The notes under the pieces were generated by a model. The model was not told where the DNA came from. It worked only from the letters and a program-made list of their open reading frames with translations, and ran no database searches. A stretch of 64,000 nucleotides of DNA from Lepus europaeus. Its lineage: Eukaryota; Chordata; Mammalia; Lagomorpha; Leporidae. Shown in pieces: positions 51,701 through 59,905 of this stretch. Made by a program: the position numbers and the translations under genes. Position 1 is the first letter of the stretch; each line of letters begins with the position of its first letter. The stretch covers positions 78,687,502 through 78,751,501 of the forward strand of contig NC_084831.1 in NCBI RefSeq assembly GCF_033115175.1. The letters are read 5' to 3'.

Positions 51701-53716
51701 GGATACATATTTCTGATACAGGGATAAATTGAAATCACAGAAATGGATAACATCAATGAACCATCAGAGAAAAATAAAGGCCCAGAAGCCACTCTCCCAT
51801 CTGTATGTGTGTACAGGTCTTACTTCCTCTCATTTGTAATCACACTGGCTTTATCATTTGTGAAGGGAGAATGGCTATTATCTCCTTTACAGGAAGTCAT
51901 AAAGCTTAAGTAGGAACACTGTAAATCGTGTAACATCATAAATTGTGGAACATAATAGGCCTATCTCTTGAAATGCATGGTTTTAGTGGCAATCGTTTTG
52001 AATGAGACAATGCTTGTTTACTTTATATAGGTTGAACATTCCTAATCTGAATCTCTGAAATCTGAAATCCTCCAATATCTGCATTGCTGTGACACAAGTG
52101 GAAAATTCCATCCCTGACCTCATGTAATACTGGGGCAGCCAAAACAAAGGCATATAAAAAATAAGGTACAAAATTACCTTCGGGTTATGTGGATAAGATG
52201 GATACCAGAGAGGGGGGAGAGAGAAAGATTTTCCATTGCTTGATTCACTCCCCAAATGGCCACAACATCTGGGACTGGACTAGGCATAAGTCAGTAGCCA
52301 GCAGCTCCTTACAGGTCTCCTATGGGGTGTCAGGTGCCCATGTAGTTGGGCCACCTTCCACGGCCTTCCCAGGTCATTAGCAGAGATCTGGATTGGACAA
52401 AGAGCAGCAAGGACTCGACTTGGTGCTCCAATATGGGATGCTGGTACTGCAGGTCGCGGCTTAACCCACAACACCACAATGCCAGCCCCCATAAATGATT
52501 TTCAAGTTTCAACCTGAGTCCCTATCCCCAAGATTTCTCATTATGGATATGCAAATCCTGAAATCTGAAACAATTCTGGTCCTAATGATTTCAGATAAGG
52601 GGTACTCAACCTGTGGTAGTCCTCAACGTCCCAGTCCTATCTCAACTAGGAACCTATAGCAGGGGTCTGTAAGGACAGCACTCTACACACGCCAAGTGCT
52701 CTGGGGGGGGTCTCTGGTGAGGAAACTGAGGCACTGGTCCCAGCAGTACCATTCCCTTCTGCCAGGGAGTCCTACCAACTGCCAACTGTCAGCTCACAGT
52801 AATACACCCTCCGGGGAGGGCAGCGGACTGGAGGCAGACGAACATTTTAGAATTGTGTCCTGTCCACGAGTGATTCTGCAGAAGCCCTGTGGTGTGAGTT
52901 TGTTTTTAATTCGAATTAACATAAACTACCTTCGCAGTAGGGCTCACCCAGGCCTCACCTGGCAAAGGAAAACCAAACAAGTAATACCTCAACAAGGCCA
53001 CTTTTTACAAATAAATATTAAGGTCTGCGCGGCTCTGCATCCTCCAGGCAGAAGCTCCTGGATATTTTCAACGCTGATTTGTAAAGGAACGGAGCGACGT
53101 GGGTTCACGCCTCTCCCCGTATTTAAATATGTGGGCGTTTGCTTACTAGGGGAATTCCAGGCTGTGCTTTCAGCTGTTGAGCTTCCCCCAGACCCCGCTG
53201 CAGAAGTTTCACCCGCTGGATCCTCCGACTGGTCCAGCTTGTGCTCTAGGTGAGATAGCGGCCCGGGCTGAGCCTGACCCGGGCTGAGCCCGAGCCGCCG
53301 ATCTCTTAAGAACGCAGCTCCACGAGCCCGCGAGGCCGAGGGGATCACGCGGGGATGGGTGAGCAGCGGGCAAGAAGCGGGCTGCCGAGAAACGCCCCGC
53401 GGGACAAGATGTCAGGATCTCAAGCTCTGCGCGTGGCGATTTTGAACACACGGATGAACAGGTCCCCGGAGGCGGGGGTCACTTCCCCCGAGGCGCCGCG
53501 GCCGCCCTCCCCTGCCTGGACCTTCCGTTCCTCCGCCCTGGAGGTTCCTCCTAGTCCCCCGACACTGGGTTTCCGCTTTCCTCGCCGGCGGGACTGCGGC
53601 CCGCCCCCACCCCCCGGCCCAGAGCTTTCCGCGGCGCCCGGGCAACAGAGGCTACTCACGTCCTTCTTCACTTCGGTCAGGTCCTCCTCAGTGAGGGACG
53701 GCGCGGTGGGCTCCAT
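36347..53716 (-). CDS. BCL10: BCL10, CARD adaptor of NF-kB signalling, three coding exons
   Basis: The coding exons are 53660-53716 (57 nt), 39309-39597 (289 nt) and 36347-36702 (356 nt). They sum to 702 nt, or 233 codons plus TGA, which is the human length. The start ATG sits in GCCATGG. The order is: N-terminal [19 protein letters not shown]; the CARD (roughly residues 13-101, mostly exon 2, with [20 protein letters not shown] and [20 protein letters not shown]); a linker needed for MALT1 binding in the family (around [15 protein letters not shown]); and a Ser/Thr-rich C-terminal tail with [11 protein letters not shown], ending [11 protein letters not shown]10 forms CARD filaments nucleated by CARD9/10/11/14 and recruits MALT1 in the cytoplasm; this is known for the family. 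Intron 1 is about 14 kb and packed with repeats; intron 2 is about 2.6 kb. The frame is intact, so the gene looks functional. Confidence 0.98.
36703..37160 (-). other. BCL10 intron 2, 3' part
   Basis: AT-rich intron with no repeat recognised before the SINE at 37178. Confidence 0.55.
37178..37509 (-). mobile_element. CSINE in BCL10 intron 2
   Basis: Standard body; diverged duplication cattcactatct / cattcattattt. Confidence 0.9.
37590..37670 (+). mobile_element. L2 LINE 3' end fragment
   Basis: 'ccctaagggcagaaccctaa' and 'gtatccccagtgccaagaat' match the L2 terminus. Confidence 0.6.
38260..38536 (-). mobile_element. Old CSINE in BCL10 intron 2
   Basis: 'ctttgaagggcagggagac'-type start; duplication tgaagcttaaac at about 38238 and 38539. 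Confidence 0.87.
38600..38880 (-). mobile_element. CSINE, internally shortened
   Basis: AAAGATTTGCTTATTTTAAG start, GA tract nearly absent; head 'gtaccaaaatgcaggaccc'. Confidence 0.86.
38910..39250 (+). mobile_element. CSINE just downstream of BCL10 exon 2
   Basis: Head 'tggccagtgctgttgcacag'; A-tail; duplication caaagcattatt at about 38897 and 39257. Confidence 0.94.
39309..39597 (-). CDS. BCL10: BCL10 coding exon 2 (most of the CARD)
   Basis: The exon begins [19 protein letters not shown] and ends [12 protein letters not shown] plus one base. The acceptor is CTTTTTAG just above 39597 and the donor is GAAAG|GTAAGA below 39309. All CARD helix residues are in one open frame. Confidence 0.98.
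39815..41146 (-). mobile_element. Lagomorph L1 3' region in BCL10 intron 1, with nested SINE
   Basis: The minus strand ends ATTAAATAAAAGCC at the low coordinate. The first 300 bp match 12941-13248. It continues with 'ccgaggctcttgtcctgagt' to about 41146 and is interrupted by the young SINE at 40321. No ORF2 reading frame remains visible. Confidence 0.68.
40321..40677 (-). mobile_element. Young GC-rich CSINE nested in L1
   Basis: Oligo-T, GACAGACAGAGTGGATAGTG start, head 'aagccacggcgctggcca'. Perfect duplication tgatggtcccttct at about 40309 and 40679. Confidence 0.96.
41590..41755 (+). mobile_element. MIR SINE
   Basis: 'ctgtgatcttgggtaagtta', 'gtttcttcatctgatatgca', 'gcaaagtgctttg'. Confidence 0.8.
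42236..42575 (-). mobile_element. Old CSINE with G14 run
   Basis: A poly-G (42299-42312) sits in the GA tract; body 'ggaaccaggagccaggacct'; end 'gctgagctaaatgcttattc'. Confidence 0.78.
42740..43500 (-). repeat. Ancient dispersed retroelement fragment, interrupted by a SINE
   Basis: Pyrimidine-rich plus-strand text ('cttgccacatctgatcaacc', then 'cctaactagacttatttcct' after the SINE) resembles the complement of the repeat at 56040-56830. Family not assigned. Confidence 0.4.
43101..43401 (-). mobile_element. CSINE
   Basis: AAGGATTTATTTATTTATTT start, standard body, head 'gtcacagcactgacctcc'. Confidence 0.92.
43493..43812 (-). mobile_element. CSINE
   Basis: T-tract, AAATTATTTATTTGGATGTC, body, head 'ctacaacactggcccc'. 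Confidence 0.91.
43813..44068 (-). mobile_element. Old CSINE
   Basis: 'tccatctgcttattcactct', 'gcattagcaggaatttgggt'; end 'gggatgcagatacctt'. Confidence 0.78.
44070..44412 (-). mobile_element. CSINE
   Basis: AAAGATTTATTTATTTGAAG start, GA tract, head 'gtgtcacaacatctgtccc'. Confidence 0.9.
44426..44768 (-). mobile_element. CSINE inserted beside another CSINE
   Basis: Duplication ctaacttgaatct-type (cttaacttgaatct / cctaacttgactct) at 44412 and 44769. Confidence 0.93.
44910..44934. repeat. C17 run followed by (CA)n
   Basis: An uninterrupted C run directly followed by ACACACAC. Confidence 0.9.
44975..45155 (+). mobile_element. MIR SINE
   Basis: 'ttctggagttaggccaagca', 'gggcaaactacttaatcac', 'aggttcctcattcg'. 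Confidence 0.78.
45170..45680. mobile_element. Short inverted-repeat element, copy 3, split by a SINE
   Basis: TGGAAAAATGGAATGAAAAG ... TTAGTGCAAAAATTC ... CATGAACTTGTTAAAG, then the SINE, then TTTTCCATTAACCTTTTGAA. Confidence 0.6.
45327..45636 (-). mobile_element. CSINE nested in the inverted-repeat element
   Basis: Standard body; duplication aaaataaatat at about 45307 and 45636. Confidence 0.93.
45690..46035 (+). mobile_element. MIR 3' end then L2 LINE fragment
   Basis: 'ggcacagtctctgatataca' and 'gtaaatgctcaataaataat', then L2-like 'taagagtcaggtcagtggtc' and 'gagcatcctgtgcaagta'. Confidence 0.55.
46040..47032 (-). pseudogene. Processed CHCHD2 pseudogene, split by a SINE
   Basis: The minus strand from about 47030 resembles the CHCHD2 start (a GGAAGCCGAAGCC-like stretch, then the APPASR region). 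It continues with [17 protein letters not shown], a shortened VAVGSAVGH block, EPQGTQ and [16 protein letters not shown], reaching a stop at 46684-46682 where the parent ends. The parental 3' UTR continues ('agctctcatgacc...', 'cagcttcctagcttcagaa') to the SINE at 46150-46478 and resumes beyond it ('gctgggcagatgtttg') to an A-rich end near 46040. There are no introns. Several indels, an internal deletion of the N-terminal Pro/Ala part and stops make it non-coding. It lies in BCL10 intron 1 on the same strand. Confidence 0.85.
46150..46478 (-). mobile_element. CSINE nested in the CHCHD2 pseudogene
   Basis: Duplication cccaaactatcatctt / cccaaactattatctt at 46134 and 46479; these bases belong to the CHCHD2-derived 3' UTR. 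Confidence 0.95.
47199..47829 (-). mobile_element. CSINE hosting a young CSINE
   Basis: AAAGATTTATTTATTTGAAA start; split inside 'ggaagtagagcagccgt'; head 'catgctacagcgcagtctcc'. Confidence 0.9.
47435..47737 (+). mobile_element. Young GC-rich CSINE nested in a CSINE
   Basis: Head GGCCGGCGCCGCGGCTCACT. Perfect 17-bp duplication ggaagtagagcagccgt at 47418 and 47738. Confidence 0.97.
47841..48153 (-). mobile_element. CSINE
   Basis: T-tract, GGTGAAAGAGTTACAGAGAG, standard body, head 'cgccagagtgctggcccc'. Confidence 0.93.
48193..48521 (+). mobile_element. CSINE
   Basis: Head GGGGGCCAGTGCCATGGTGT; tail AGATAAATATAAATATATC. Confidence 0.92.
48578..49050 (-). other. Unassigned coding-like open frame with A-tail, in BCL10 intron 1
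   Basis: A minus-strand frame of about 150 codons stays open from an acceptor-like CCCTGACTGCAG (near 49045) to a TAA about 25 nt before ATTAAAAAAAAAAAA (48566-48580). The product is Ser/Gln/Glu-rich (for example [18 protein letters not shown]) with no domain I recognise. It has no in-frame ATG near its start. It could be an old processed copy, a relic terminal exon or a chance frame. No target-site duplication was found. Confidence 0.3.
49240..49865 (+). mobile_element. L2-like LINE fragment
   Basis: 'gaatgttcttcctcagttct', 'atcagtttaaatgtaacctc' and 'tcatagcacttatatttata' match the 3' part of L2. The first 280 bp are less certain. Confidence 0.55.
49868..50190 (-). mobile_element. CSINE
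   Basis: Long T-tract, AAAGATTTTATTTGTATTTA, body, head 'gtaccataacaccagtcccc'. Confidence 0.92.
50212..50562 (-). mobile_element. Young GC-rich CSINE
   Basis: GACAGGCAGAGTGGACAGTG start, head 'gagccacggcgccggcct'. Perfect duplication agaaccagccatgtttt at 50194 and 50563. Confidence 0.97.
50672..50935 (+). mobile_element. Old CSINE
   Basis: 'gggcagaatctggtccagtg', 'gagtgaaccagcagatggta', tail TCTGATAAATACATT. Confidence 0.82.
51399..51697 (-). mobile_element. Old CSINE
   Basis: 'ttattaatttttatttttttttaaaggcag'-type start; head 'gtgccacaacccctactcc'. Confidence 0.85.
52029..52617 (-). mobile_element. Tigger/pogo-like DNA transposon fossil, SINE inside
   Basis: Inverted ends AGGTTGAACATTCCTAATCT and its complement-like AGATAAGGGGTACTCAACCT bound the element. 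Inner matches include 'aaaattaccttcgggttatg' and 'tctcattatggatatgcaaa'. This is a non-autonomous copy. Confidence 0.65.
52197..52490 (-). mobile_element. CSINE nested in the DNA transposon
   Basis: Body from GAGAGGGGGGAGAGAG to the head 'caccacaatgccagccccc'; the T-rich end is short. Confidence 0.88.
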
Positions 53717-54260
53717 GGCGGAGGCGCGACCCCGCGCTGCTTCCGGGTCTGAGAGCTCGGACGGCACCGCCCCGCCCCAACTGGGGACCGGTCTCGGGAT
53801 ATTGGGGGAGAAAGGAAGAGGGGCAGATTATGGGGGGGCGACTCGGCTACCCCTTGAAGAGCAGAGGGGATCGGGGTTCAAAGCCTAGCGCTTCCGGCTC
53901 CGTCTCCGGGCCCGACGGCGCTGCAGAAACCAGGCGCGACGACGCGGAGCTGGGAGTTCGGCCCGCCAGCCCTCGGGAAGGCGGTCCGTCGATAGGGCCC
54001 GCCCCGCTGTGCGGCGGCCAATGGGTGCCAGCCCCAGGCCACTACTGCCCCGCCCCCGGCTGGAGCCTTTCCTGGGTGGGGCCACCGTGGCTGACATCAC
54101 CTCAAGCCACGCCTCCGGAGGTCGTCTGAGAGCAGCCGCGGGTGGACAGCTCCAAAAGGAATCGTTTCCGTGGGCGGGCCCGGGCCTTCACGGGTGCTCG
54201 CCTCGGTGACTCTCGGCTTCTCACTGCCGTCGGTTCCTCCCCTGTTCCCAGACAGTGCTC
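53190..54260 (-). promoter_or_regulatory. BCL10 CpG-island promoter, possibly bidirectional
   Basis: A CpG-rich block of about 1 kb surrounds exon 1. Upstream of the ATG on the minus strand are an ETS-like CCGGAAGC (complement near 53740-53746) and a GC-box pair (53767-53778). Further out, a CCAAT box in plus orientation (near 54017-54022) and more CpGs continue for about 400 bp. Human BCL10 has a divergent noncoding transcript (BCL10-AS1), so divergent initiation is plausible here; that is inference. Confidence 0.7.
53660..53716 (-). CDS. BCL10: BCL10 coding exon 1
   Basis: Nineteen codons, [19 protein letters not shown], end at the donor GAC|GTGAGT (53659-53658). The ATG at 53714-53716 has a strong Kozak context. 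The exon is inside a CpG island. Confidence 0.97.
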
Positions 54261-54716
54261 TACAATTTCCGGTTGCTGTGTTTGCCCATTCAAGGTTTTC
54301 AAGTATTCTTGGCCACGAACACACACCTACATTGAAGAAAGTTTGGAGAGAGAAAAGGAAACCACCCGCAACCCTACCGCTTTAATACCTGGTTTAATGT
54401 TTGCGTACATCTTGGTCACTGTTCATTGTACGCATGTTATTCGCGTTTATTGATCTGGTAAGGGACCTTCACTCACAGGGCTGCTGGGAGTAGATGGCAC
54501 ACAGCGTACAATGTATTATTTATTTTCTTTTATTATTCAAACATTTGTTGAGTCCTCATTGATATTTTTAGGCAGTGTAAGAGTTCTCTATTTTATGGGA
54601 GGAGGCTGATGACCAGCGAAAAATAACAAGAGAACCAAGGACACATTTGGGAAAGCCAATATTTAAGGGAAGGGACAGGAAAGAACAATGTTGCAAAAGC
54701 CAGGTCATTGAGGTTT

Positions 54717-55064
54717 GTTTTTTTTTTTTTATTTTTGACAGGCAGAGTGGACAGTGAGAGACAGAGACAGAGAGAAAGGTCTTCCTTTTTGCCGTTGGTT
54801 CACCCTCCAATGGCCGCCGCGGTAGCGCGCTGCGGCCGGCGCACCGCGCTGATCCGATGGCAGGAGCCAGGTGTTTATCCTGGTCTCCCATGGGGTGCAG
54901 GGCCCAAGGGCTTGGGCCATCCTCCACTGCACTCCCTGGCCACAGCAGAGAGCTGGCCTGGAAGAGGGGCAACCGGGACAGGATCGGTGCCCCGACCGGG
55001 ACTAGAACCCGGTGTGCCGGCGCCGCTAGGCGGAGGATTAGCCTATTGAGCCGCGGCGCCGGCC
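54717..55064 (-). mobile_element. Young GC-rich CSINE upstream of BCL10
   Basis: Perfect duplication ggtcattgaggttt at 54703 and 55065; head GAGCCGCGGCGCCGGCC. Confidence 0.97.
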
Positions 55065-55370
55065 GGTCATTGAGGTTTTGATAATAATACAGGACTCTGG
55101 TTTTCACATTAACCTTTTGTCATATAATGAGAATGTTTTTTTCCATGGTGATGCATAATGCAAGTAGTTTTTTCTGATTGCTTTATCTTCCATCATCTTG
55201 GTATAACTCAATTGACTTAACAATACATTCTTTCATTTAACAAACACTTATTGAATGTTGCTATGGTTTGGATGTGATTGCTGCCCCAAAGGTTCATGTG
55301 TGGGAAGCTTGAGCAGCCCCTGTGTGGTGATGTCAAGAGGTGGTGGGACCTGTAAGAGGTAGGGCTGCAG

Positions 55371-55655
55371 GCACATCCACACCCACATACCATATCAGAG
55401 GGCCTGGGTTCCTATCTCCAGCTCTGCTTCCTGGTCCAGCTTTTTGTTAATGTTCATGCTGGATGCTGCAGGTGATGGCTCAAGTACTTACTTGGGTCCC
55501 TGTCACTGACATGGGAGACCTGGACTGAGTTCCTTGCCCTGAGTAGCCCAGCCTTGGATGTTGAAGGCCTTTGGGGAGTGAACCAACAGATAGAAGATAT
55601 TTCTCTGTCTCTGTCTCTATCTGCCTTGCAAATAAATGAAAATTATTTTTTTAAA
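55371..55655 (+). mobile_element. Old CSINE in the LTR fossil
   Basis: 'ccagctctgcttcctggtcc', 'gggagacctggactgagttc', tail GCAAATAAATGAAAATTA. Confidence 0.82.
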
Positions 55656-55661
55656 AGGTGG

Positions 55662-55978
55662 TTGGGAGTTGTCATTGTTATAGCAGGTGAAGATATTGCC
55701 TGTGACACCAGTATCCCATATGGGTGCCAGTTTGTATCCTTGCTGCTCCACTTCAGATCCTCCTCCCTGCTGGTGGACTGGGAAAAGCAGCAGAGGATGG
55801 CCCAAGTCCTTGAGCCCCTGCCAGCATGTGGGAGACCTGGAAGATGCTCCTGGCTCTGGGCTTTGGCATGGCCCAGACCTGTCTATGGTATAGCCATTTG
55901 GAGAGTGAACCAGCAGATGATTCTGTCTTCTTCTCTCTTTAGAACTTTGACTTTCAAAAGGAGTTATAAGATAAAACT
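55662..55978 (+). mobile_element. CSINE directly after another CSINE
   Basis: 'gttatagcaggtgaagatat', standard body to 'gactttcaaaaggagttata'. Confidence 0.85.
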
Positions 55979-56039
55979 AAAATAATAAAAAAGCTGATGA
56001 CTAGTGAGTAAGGTGCTAAGCCTCCGATATTAATACAGT

Positions 56040-56830
56040 GATGGAAAATGGACTAATACAAATGACTGCAATGTGTCAGACACCGTTCTAGGTGTCGGGG
56101 AAAGAATTGTGAGCCAAACAGGAGTCCCTTTCTGTGGGGAATTTCTGTTCAACGGTATGCTTGTTGGGGGCGGGGGCAGTAGGCATGTGACACATTTTAT
56201 CCAAGTTATTTCATCTATTAGAAGATGATGAATGCTAAGAGGAGAAGATCAAACCAGGGAGATGAAGCTGTACGGAGTGGTAACCCGTGCTGCAGGGTGG
56301 TCAGTAAAGACCTCACTGAGAGAGGGATTTGATTGAGTGCTTAAAGGAAGGGAGTGAGCGGGAGGAGAAGGGGGAGCAGCCGACCACAAGCAGCTGATGC
56401 CCTGGGGAAGGAGATGAACCATTGTGTGCCAATGTACAGATTAACCCGGTTTGCTCTGAGTCATTTGGGTTTGCTCTGAGTCAGACGGGAAGCCACTGGA
56501 GGGTTCTGAGCAGCAGAGTGGCGTGATCCGATTTATGATTTGAGAAGGAGCACTTTCACTGTTGTGCCAAGAAAGGTGGCAGAGCGGAGACCACTGAGAG
56601 AGCGGTCGCTGCAATCCAGGCCCCAGGAGGTGGTGGTTCAGACCAGGGGGCCAGCAGTAAGGGTGCTGAGGACATTTTGGAGAGAAGCAGAGAAGCAATA
56701 TTGCTTTGTTTTAAAAGGATCCCTCTGGCTGTTAACAAGAAGCCTGTAGGGGAGGCAGAGAGACCAGCTGGAGGCTATCAGCCCTGCCGGCAGAGATCAG
56801 GATGCTGTGACCAGGGCAGGAAGCAGTGGT
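56040..56830 (+). repeat. Ancient dispersed repeat, longest copy
   Basis: 'cagacaccgttctaggtgtc', 'gggaagccactggagggttc' and 'aggatccctctggctgtt' are recurrent in old mammalian repeats. Family not assigned. It contains an 18-bp tandem duplication (ggtttgctctgagtca) at 56448-56482. Confidence 0.45.
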
Positions 56831-56839
56831 GAGTACTCC

Positions 56840-57896
56840 TCATTGTCACCTCAACTTGTTCCCAAGTTTTCATTGTTATAGGAAAATTGTCACAAAATTT
56901 TTCATCTCTGCGTTACCCACCCTTAGTCCTTTCGCATTATCATTTCCTTTGTGTAATTTCCCAGGAGTGGGAGTACGAAGCGCAAGTCAATGAGTACCGT
57001 GTGGTTGGTTCCTTTGTGTGTACTTCCAGGTTCTCTTCAAAGCGGTTGCACTGGGAATGAGCCGTCTCAGCTCTGCTGCAGAACGAGAGGACTCAGCTGC
57101 CACCGAAGCAGGTGATGTGGATGCTGCCAGTCTGGTGCACCTGTTTCAATGCTGCCATTTTGAGTTTGCTGCCGTGCTGTTCTTTAAAAATGAAACATTC
57201 TAAAGCCACCAAGCTATAAGGGAGACTATCACAAACACCCTGTGCTCACTATTAGGGTTGAACAGATATTGAAAAATTATCACCTTGGCTTCTGTCCCAA
57301 TTTTTGATTATCAAACGCTGGTAGCAGACATCTCTGATTCTCATGCCTTTCATGTCCCTTGCCGTCTGTCTCTTTCCCTGCCCTTGACATCATTGCATTT
57401 CTAACACCTTCAGTCTTCTTCCATTCTCTGTATTCATTCCCTAATTTGTGTAGTCAACTAAAAAGGCAAGTGTCTGCTCTACGTCAGGGGTAGGACTTGT
57501 GGAATGAGGATCAGGGAGTGGCCGAGACTAAGTAAGGATCTTGGGAATTTTTTACACATGACTGGTTAATATTTTGATTTTTAATCGAATTATCAATGTT
57601 CCCAAGGCCTTTCGCATGGATCAAGGCAGGCACATCTGAATGCTGTGTGCATAATCGCAGAGCCATGCCGTGGCCAGCCTGCTTTTCCAAGCCTTCTTGC
57701 TTTCTTCTTGCATCTTGCATCCTGTTTCATTCATTGGTAAACTTGTTTTCCTTTCTCTGCAAAATCACAGAGTCAGCCTGTCATGAAGGTTGTGCATATT
57801 TTCAAACAAACAGCTGTGCCAATTCTTCTCTTCCTTGTGATAATTCTTCCTCTTACCTCTTTCTTGACTTTTCACCAAATGCTGCCTACTATGAAA
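56840..57896. other. Intergenic, nothing identified
   Basis: No gene, RNA or nameable repeat was found; open frames are short. Confidence 0.5.
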
Positions 57897-58365
57897 TATG
57901 AAGATATTTCAAAAAAATTTATGGAAAAATGGAACTCAAAGCTAAATTTATTCTAGTGCAAAAATTTGAAGTCTATCCATAAGGTTTTTTTTTTTTTTTA
58001 AAGATTTATGTATTTACTTGAAAGGTAGGGTTACAGAGAGGTAGAGGGAGAGAGAGGTCTTCCGTCTGCTGGTTCACTCCCCAGTTGGCCACAACGGCCA
58101 GAGCTGCACTGATCCAAAGCCAGGAGCCAGGAGCTTCTTCCAGATCTCCCATGTGAGTGCAGAGGCCCAAAGACTTGGGCCATCTTCTCCTGCTTTCCCA
58201 GGCCATAGCAGAGAGCTGGATCGGAAGTGAAGCAACTGGAACTTGAACTGGCACCCATATGGGATTCTGGCACTGTAGGCGGTGGCTTTACCCACTATGC
58301 CACAGAAGTGGCCCAGGTTTTTCCATTATGCATATTTTCCATGAATTTTTAAAGTATCCTTGCAC
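57897..58365. mobile_element. Short inverted-repeat element, copy 4, split by a SINE
   Basis: ATTTCAAAAAAATTTATGGA ... TCTAGTGCAAAAATTTGAAG, the SINE, then TTTTCCATGAATTTTTAAAG. Confidence 0.6.
57985..58313 (-). mobile_element. CSINE nested in the inverted-repeat element
   Basis: Standard body; duplication aggttttt; head 'tatgccacagaagtggccc'. Confidence 0.93.
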
Positions 58366-58454
58366 AAGGTATCTGATAAATGTTCTGATAAATGCACAAG
58401 GCATCCAATAAATAAGGTTGCTTATCATAGTGCTTAGGAATGAGCATTCTCAGG

Positions 58455-58735
58455 GGCTGGCATTATGGTATAGTGGGTTAGGCTCCCAGCTGTGACACCA
58501 GCATCCCATATGGGTTCCAGTTTGAGTCCTGAATGCTCCACTTCCCATCCAGCTCTCTACTAATGTGCCTGGGTAGGCAGCAGAAGATGGCCCAAGTGCT
58601 TGGGCCCCTGCCCTCCTACTTGGGAGACCTGGCTCCAGTTGGTGCAGCCATTTGGGGAGTGAATCAGAGGATGGAAGTTCTCTCTGTCTCTTCTCTCTCT
58701 CTAACTCTTCCTTTCAAATAAATAAAATAGAATAA
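58455..58735 (+). mobile_element. CSINE
   Basis: Head GGGGCTGGCATTATGGTATA; tail AAATAAATAAAATAGAATAA; duplication aatgagca. Confidence 0.92.
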
Positions 58736-58764
58736 AAGAATGAGCACACTAGGCATCTGACAGA

Positions 58765-59220
58765 CCTAGGCTGTTGTCAATTTCTTATGGCTGCCTTCAC
58801 GAATTGCCACAAATGAGATGACTTGAAACAACAAATATACTTTCTAATAATTCTGGAGACTAGAAATCCTAAATGGGCAGAACCATCCATTTCTGAAAGT
58901 TGTAGAGGAGGATTTTCTTTGGCTTTTCCTAGCTTTTCATGGCTGCCGGGAGTCCTGGGCATGTGGCTATGAACACCAGTCCCCATCTCCATCCTCACTT
59001 AGCCTTCTCCCCATGTTTGCTCCCATGTTTTTGTGTCCAAATTTTGTTCTTCTTATAAAGACACCAGGCATTGGATTTAAGGCCCTCCCCAAACCCCTAT
59101 TATCTCATATAACTTGATTGTGTTTGTTAAGACATTCTTTTCAAATTAGGCCATATTCTGGGCCTTGGGCCTCTAGTGGATGTGAATTTTGGGGAGGTGC
59201 TATCCAATACAACTAGATTT
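58765..59220 (-). mobile_element. Old LTR-type repeat, MLT1-like (family uncertain)
   Basis: 'cacgaattgccacaaatgag', 'attctggagactagaaatcc' and 'gcttttcctagcttttcatg' match a common old mammalian repeat. It is heavily decayed. Confidence 0.4.
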
Positions 59221-59271
59221 TGGATTTGCTAATTATTAGCTTGTGATCTTAGAACAATTAATAAGCAATCA

Positions 59272-59540
59272 ATTGGGGTATGCATTGGTGTATCAGCTTA
59301 AGTCACTGCTTGGGATGTCCACATCCCATATTGAAGTGTCTGATTTGAGTCCTGGCAACTCCACTGCCAATCCAGCTTCCTGCTAATATGCATAATATGT
59401 ATCTTGGGAGGCAGCAGACGAAGCTCAGGTAATTGAGTTCTTGCCGCCCGTGTGAGAGACCCAGTTGGAGTTCCAGGCTCCTGGTTATGGCCTAGTCTAG
59501 TCCTGGCTGTTGCTGGGAACTAAACCAGCAGATCTTAGAG
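59272..59540 (+). mobile_element. Old CSINE, 3' end lost
   Basis: 'gtatgcattggtgtatcagc', 'ctgctaatatgcataat', to 'gaactaaaccagcagatctt'. Confidence 0.8.
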
Positions 59541-59819
59541 CAGGTCTGATAAATCCTGTAGTTGGTTCTATGTCAATGTTTGAATAAAGAGAATTTAAAA
59601 CATAAGAATTTTTTTATGACAGTAGGATCAAAGAATTACATGCATTTTTGCTAAGTAGTCATTTTACACTGAATTATAAATGTTTCTACAGTGGATTTTT
59701 TAAAAATAGAATGCTTCATCTTAAATTGGAAAACTAATAATATTTGACTTTAAAATTTTTATACTAAGGCACTTATTGCAGTTATTTTTGAAAAAGAAAC
59801 TTGATGAAAGTCTCTGAAA

Positions 59820-59905
59820 AAAAAAAAAAAAAGTAAACCAGCAGTTGGAAGATATTTTTCTTTGCCTCTCTGCCTTTCAAATAAAAGGAAAATTAAACAA
59901 TAAAA
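59820..59905 (+). mobile_element. CSINE 3' fragment
   Basis: 'gtaaaccagcagttggaaga' and CTGCCTTTCAAATAAAAGG; the upstream part is absent. Confidence 0.7.

Larger units (their letters stand above)
55258..56060 (+). mobile_element. MaLR-type LTR fossil, with two SINE insertions
   Basis: The start 'gctatggtttggatgtg' and end 'aatggactaataca' are typical of the ends of MaLR (ERVL-MaLR) LTRs. Two CSINEs occupy most of the middle. It is an old, decayed solo LTR with no internal genes. Confidence 0.6.

Noticed and set aside
52696-53253. 185-codon plus-strand frame next to the BCL10 CpG island
   Set aside because: No domain, no splice support, low-complexity G-run at the start; overlaps a minus-strand frame of similar length. 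Most likely chance.
53355-53888. 177-codon plus-strand frame over BCL10 exon 1
   Set aside because: CpG-island composition effect; overlaps the true exon on the other strand.
54568-55107. 179-codon minus-strand frame
   Set aside because: Almost all of it is the young GC-rich CSINE at 54717-55064.
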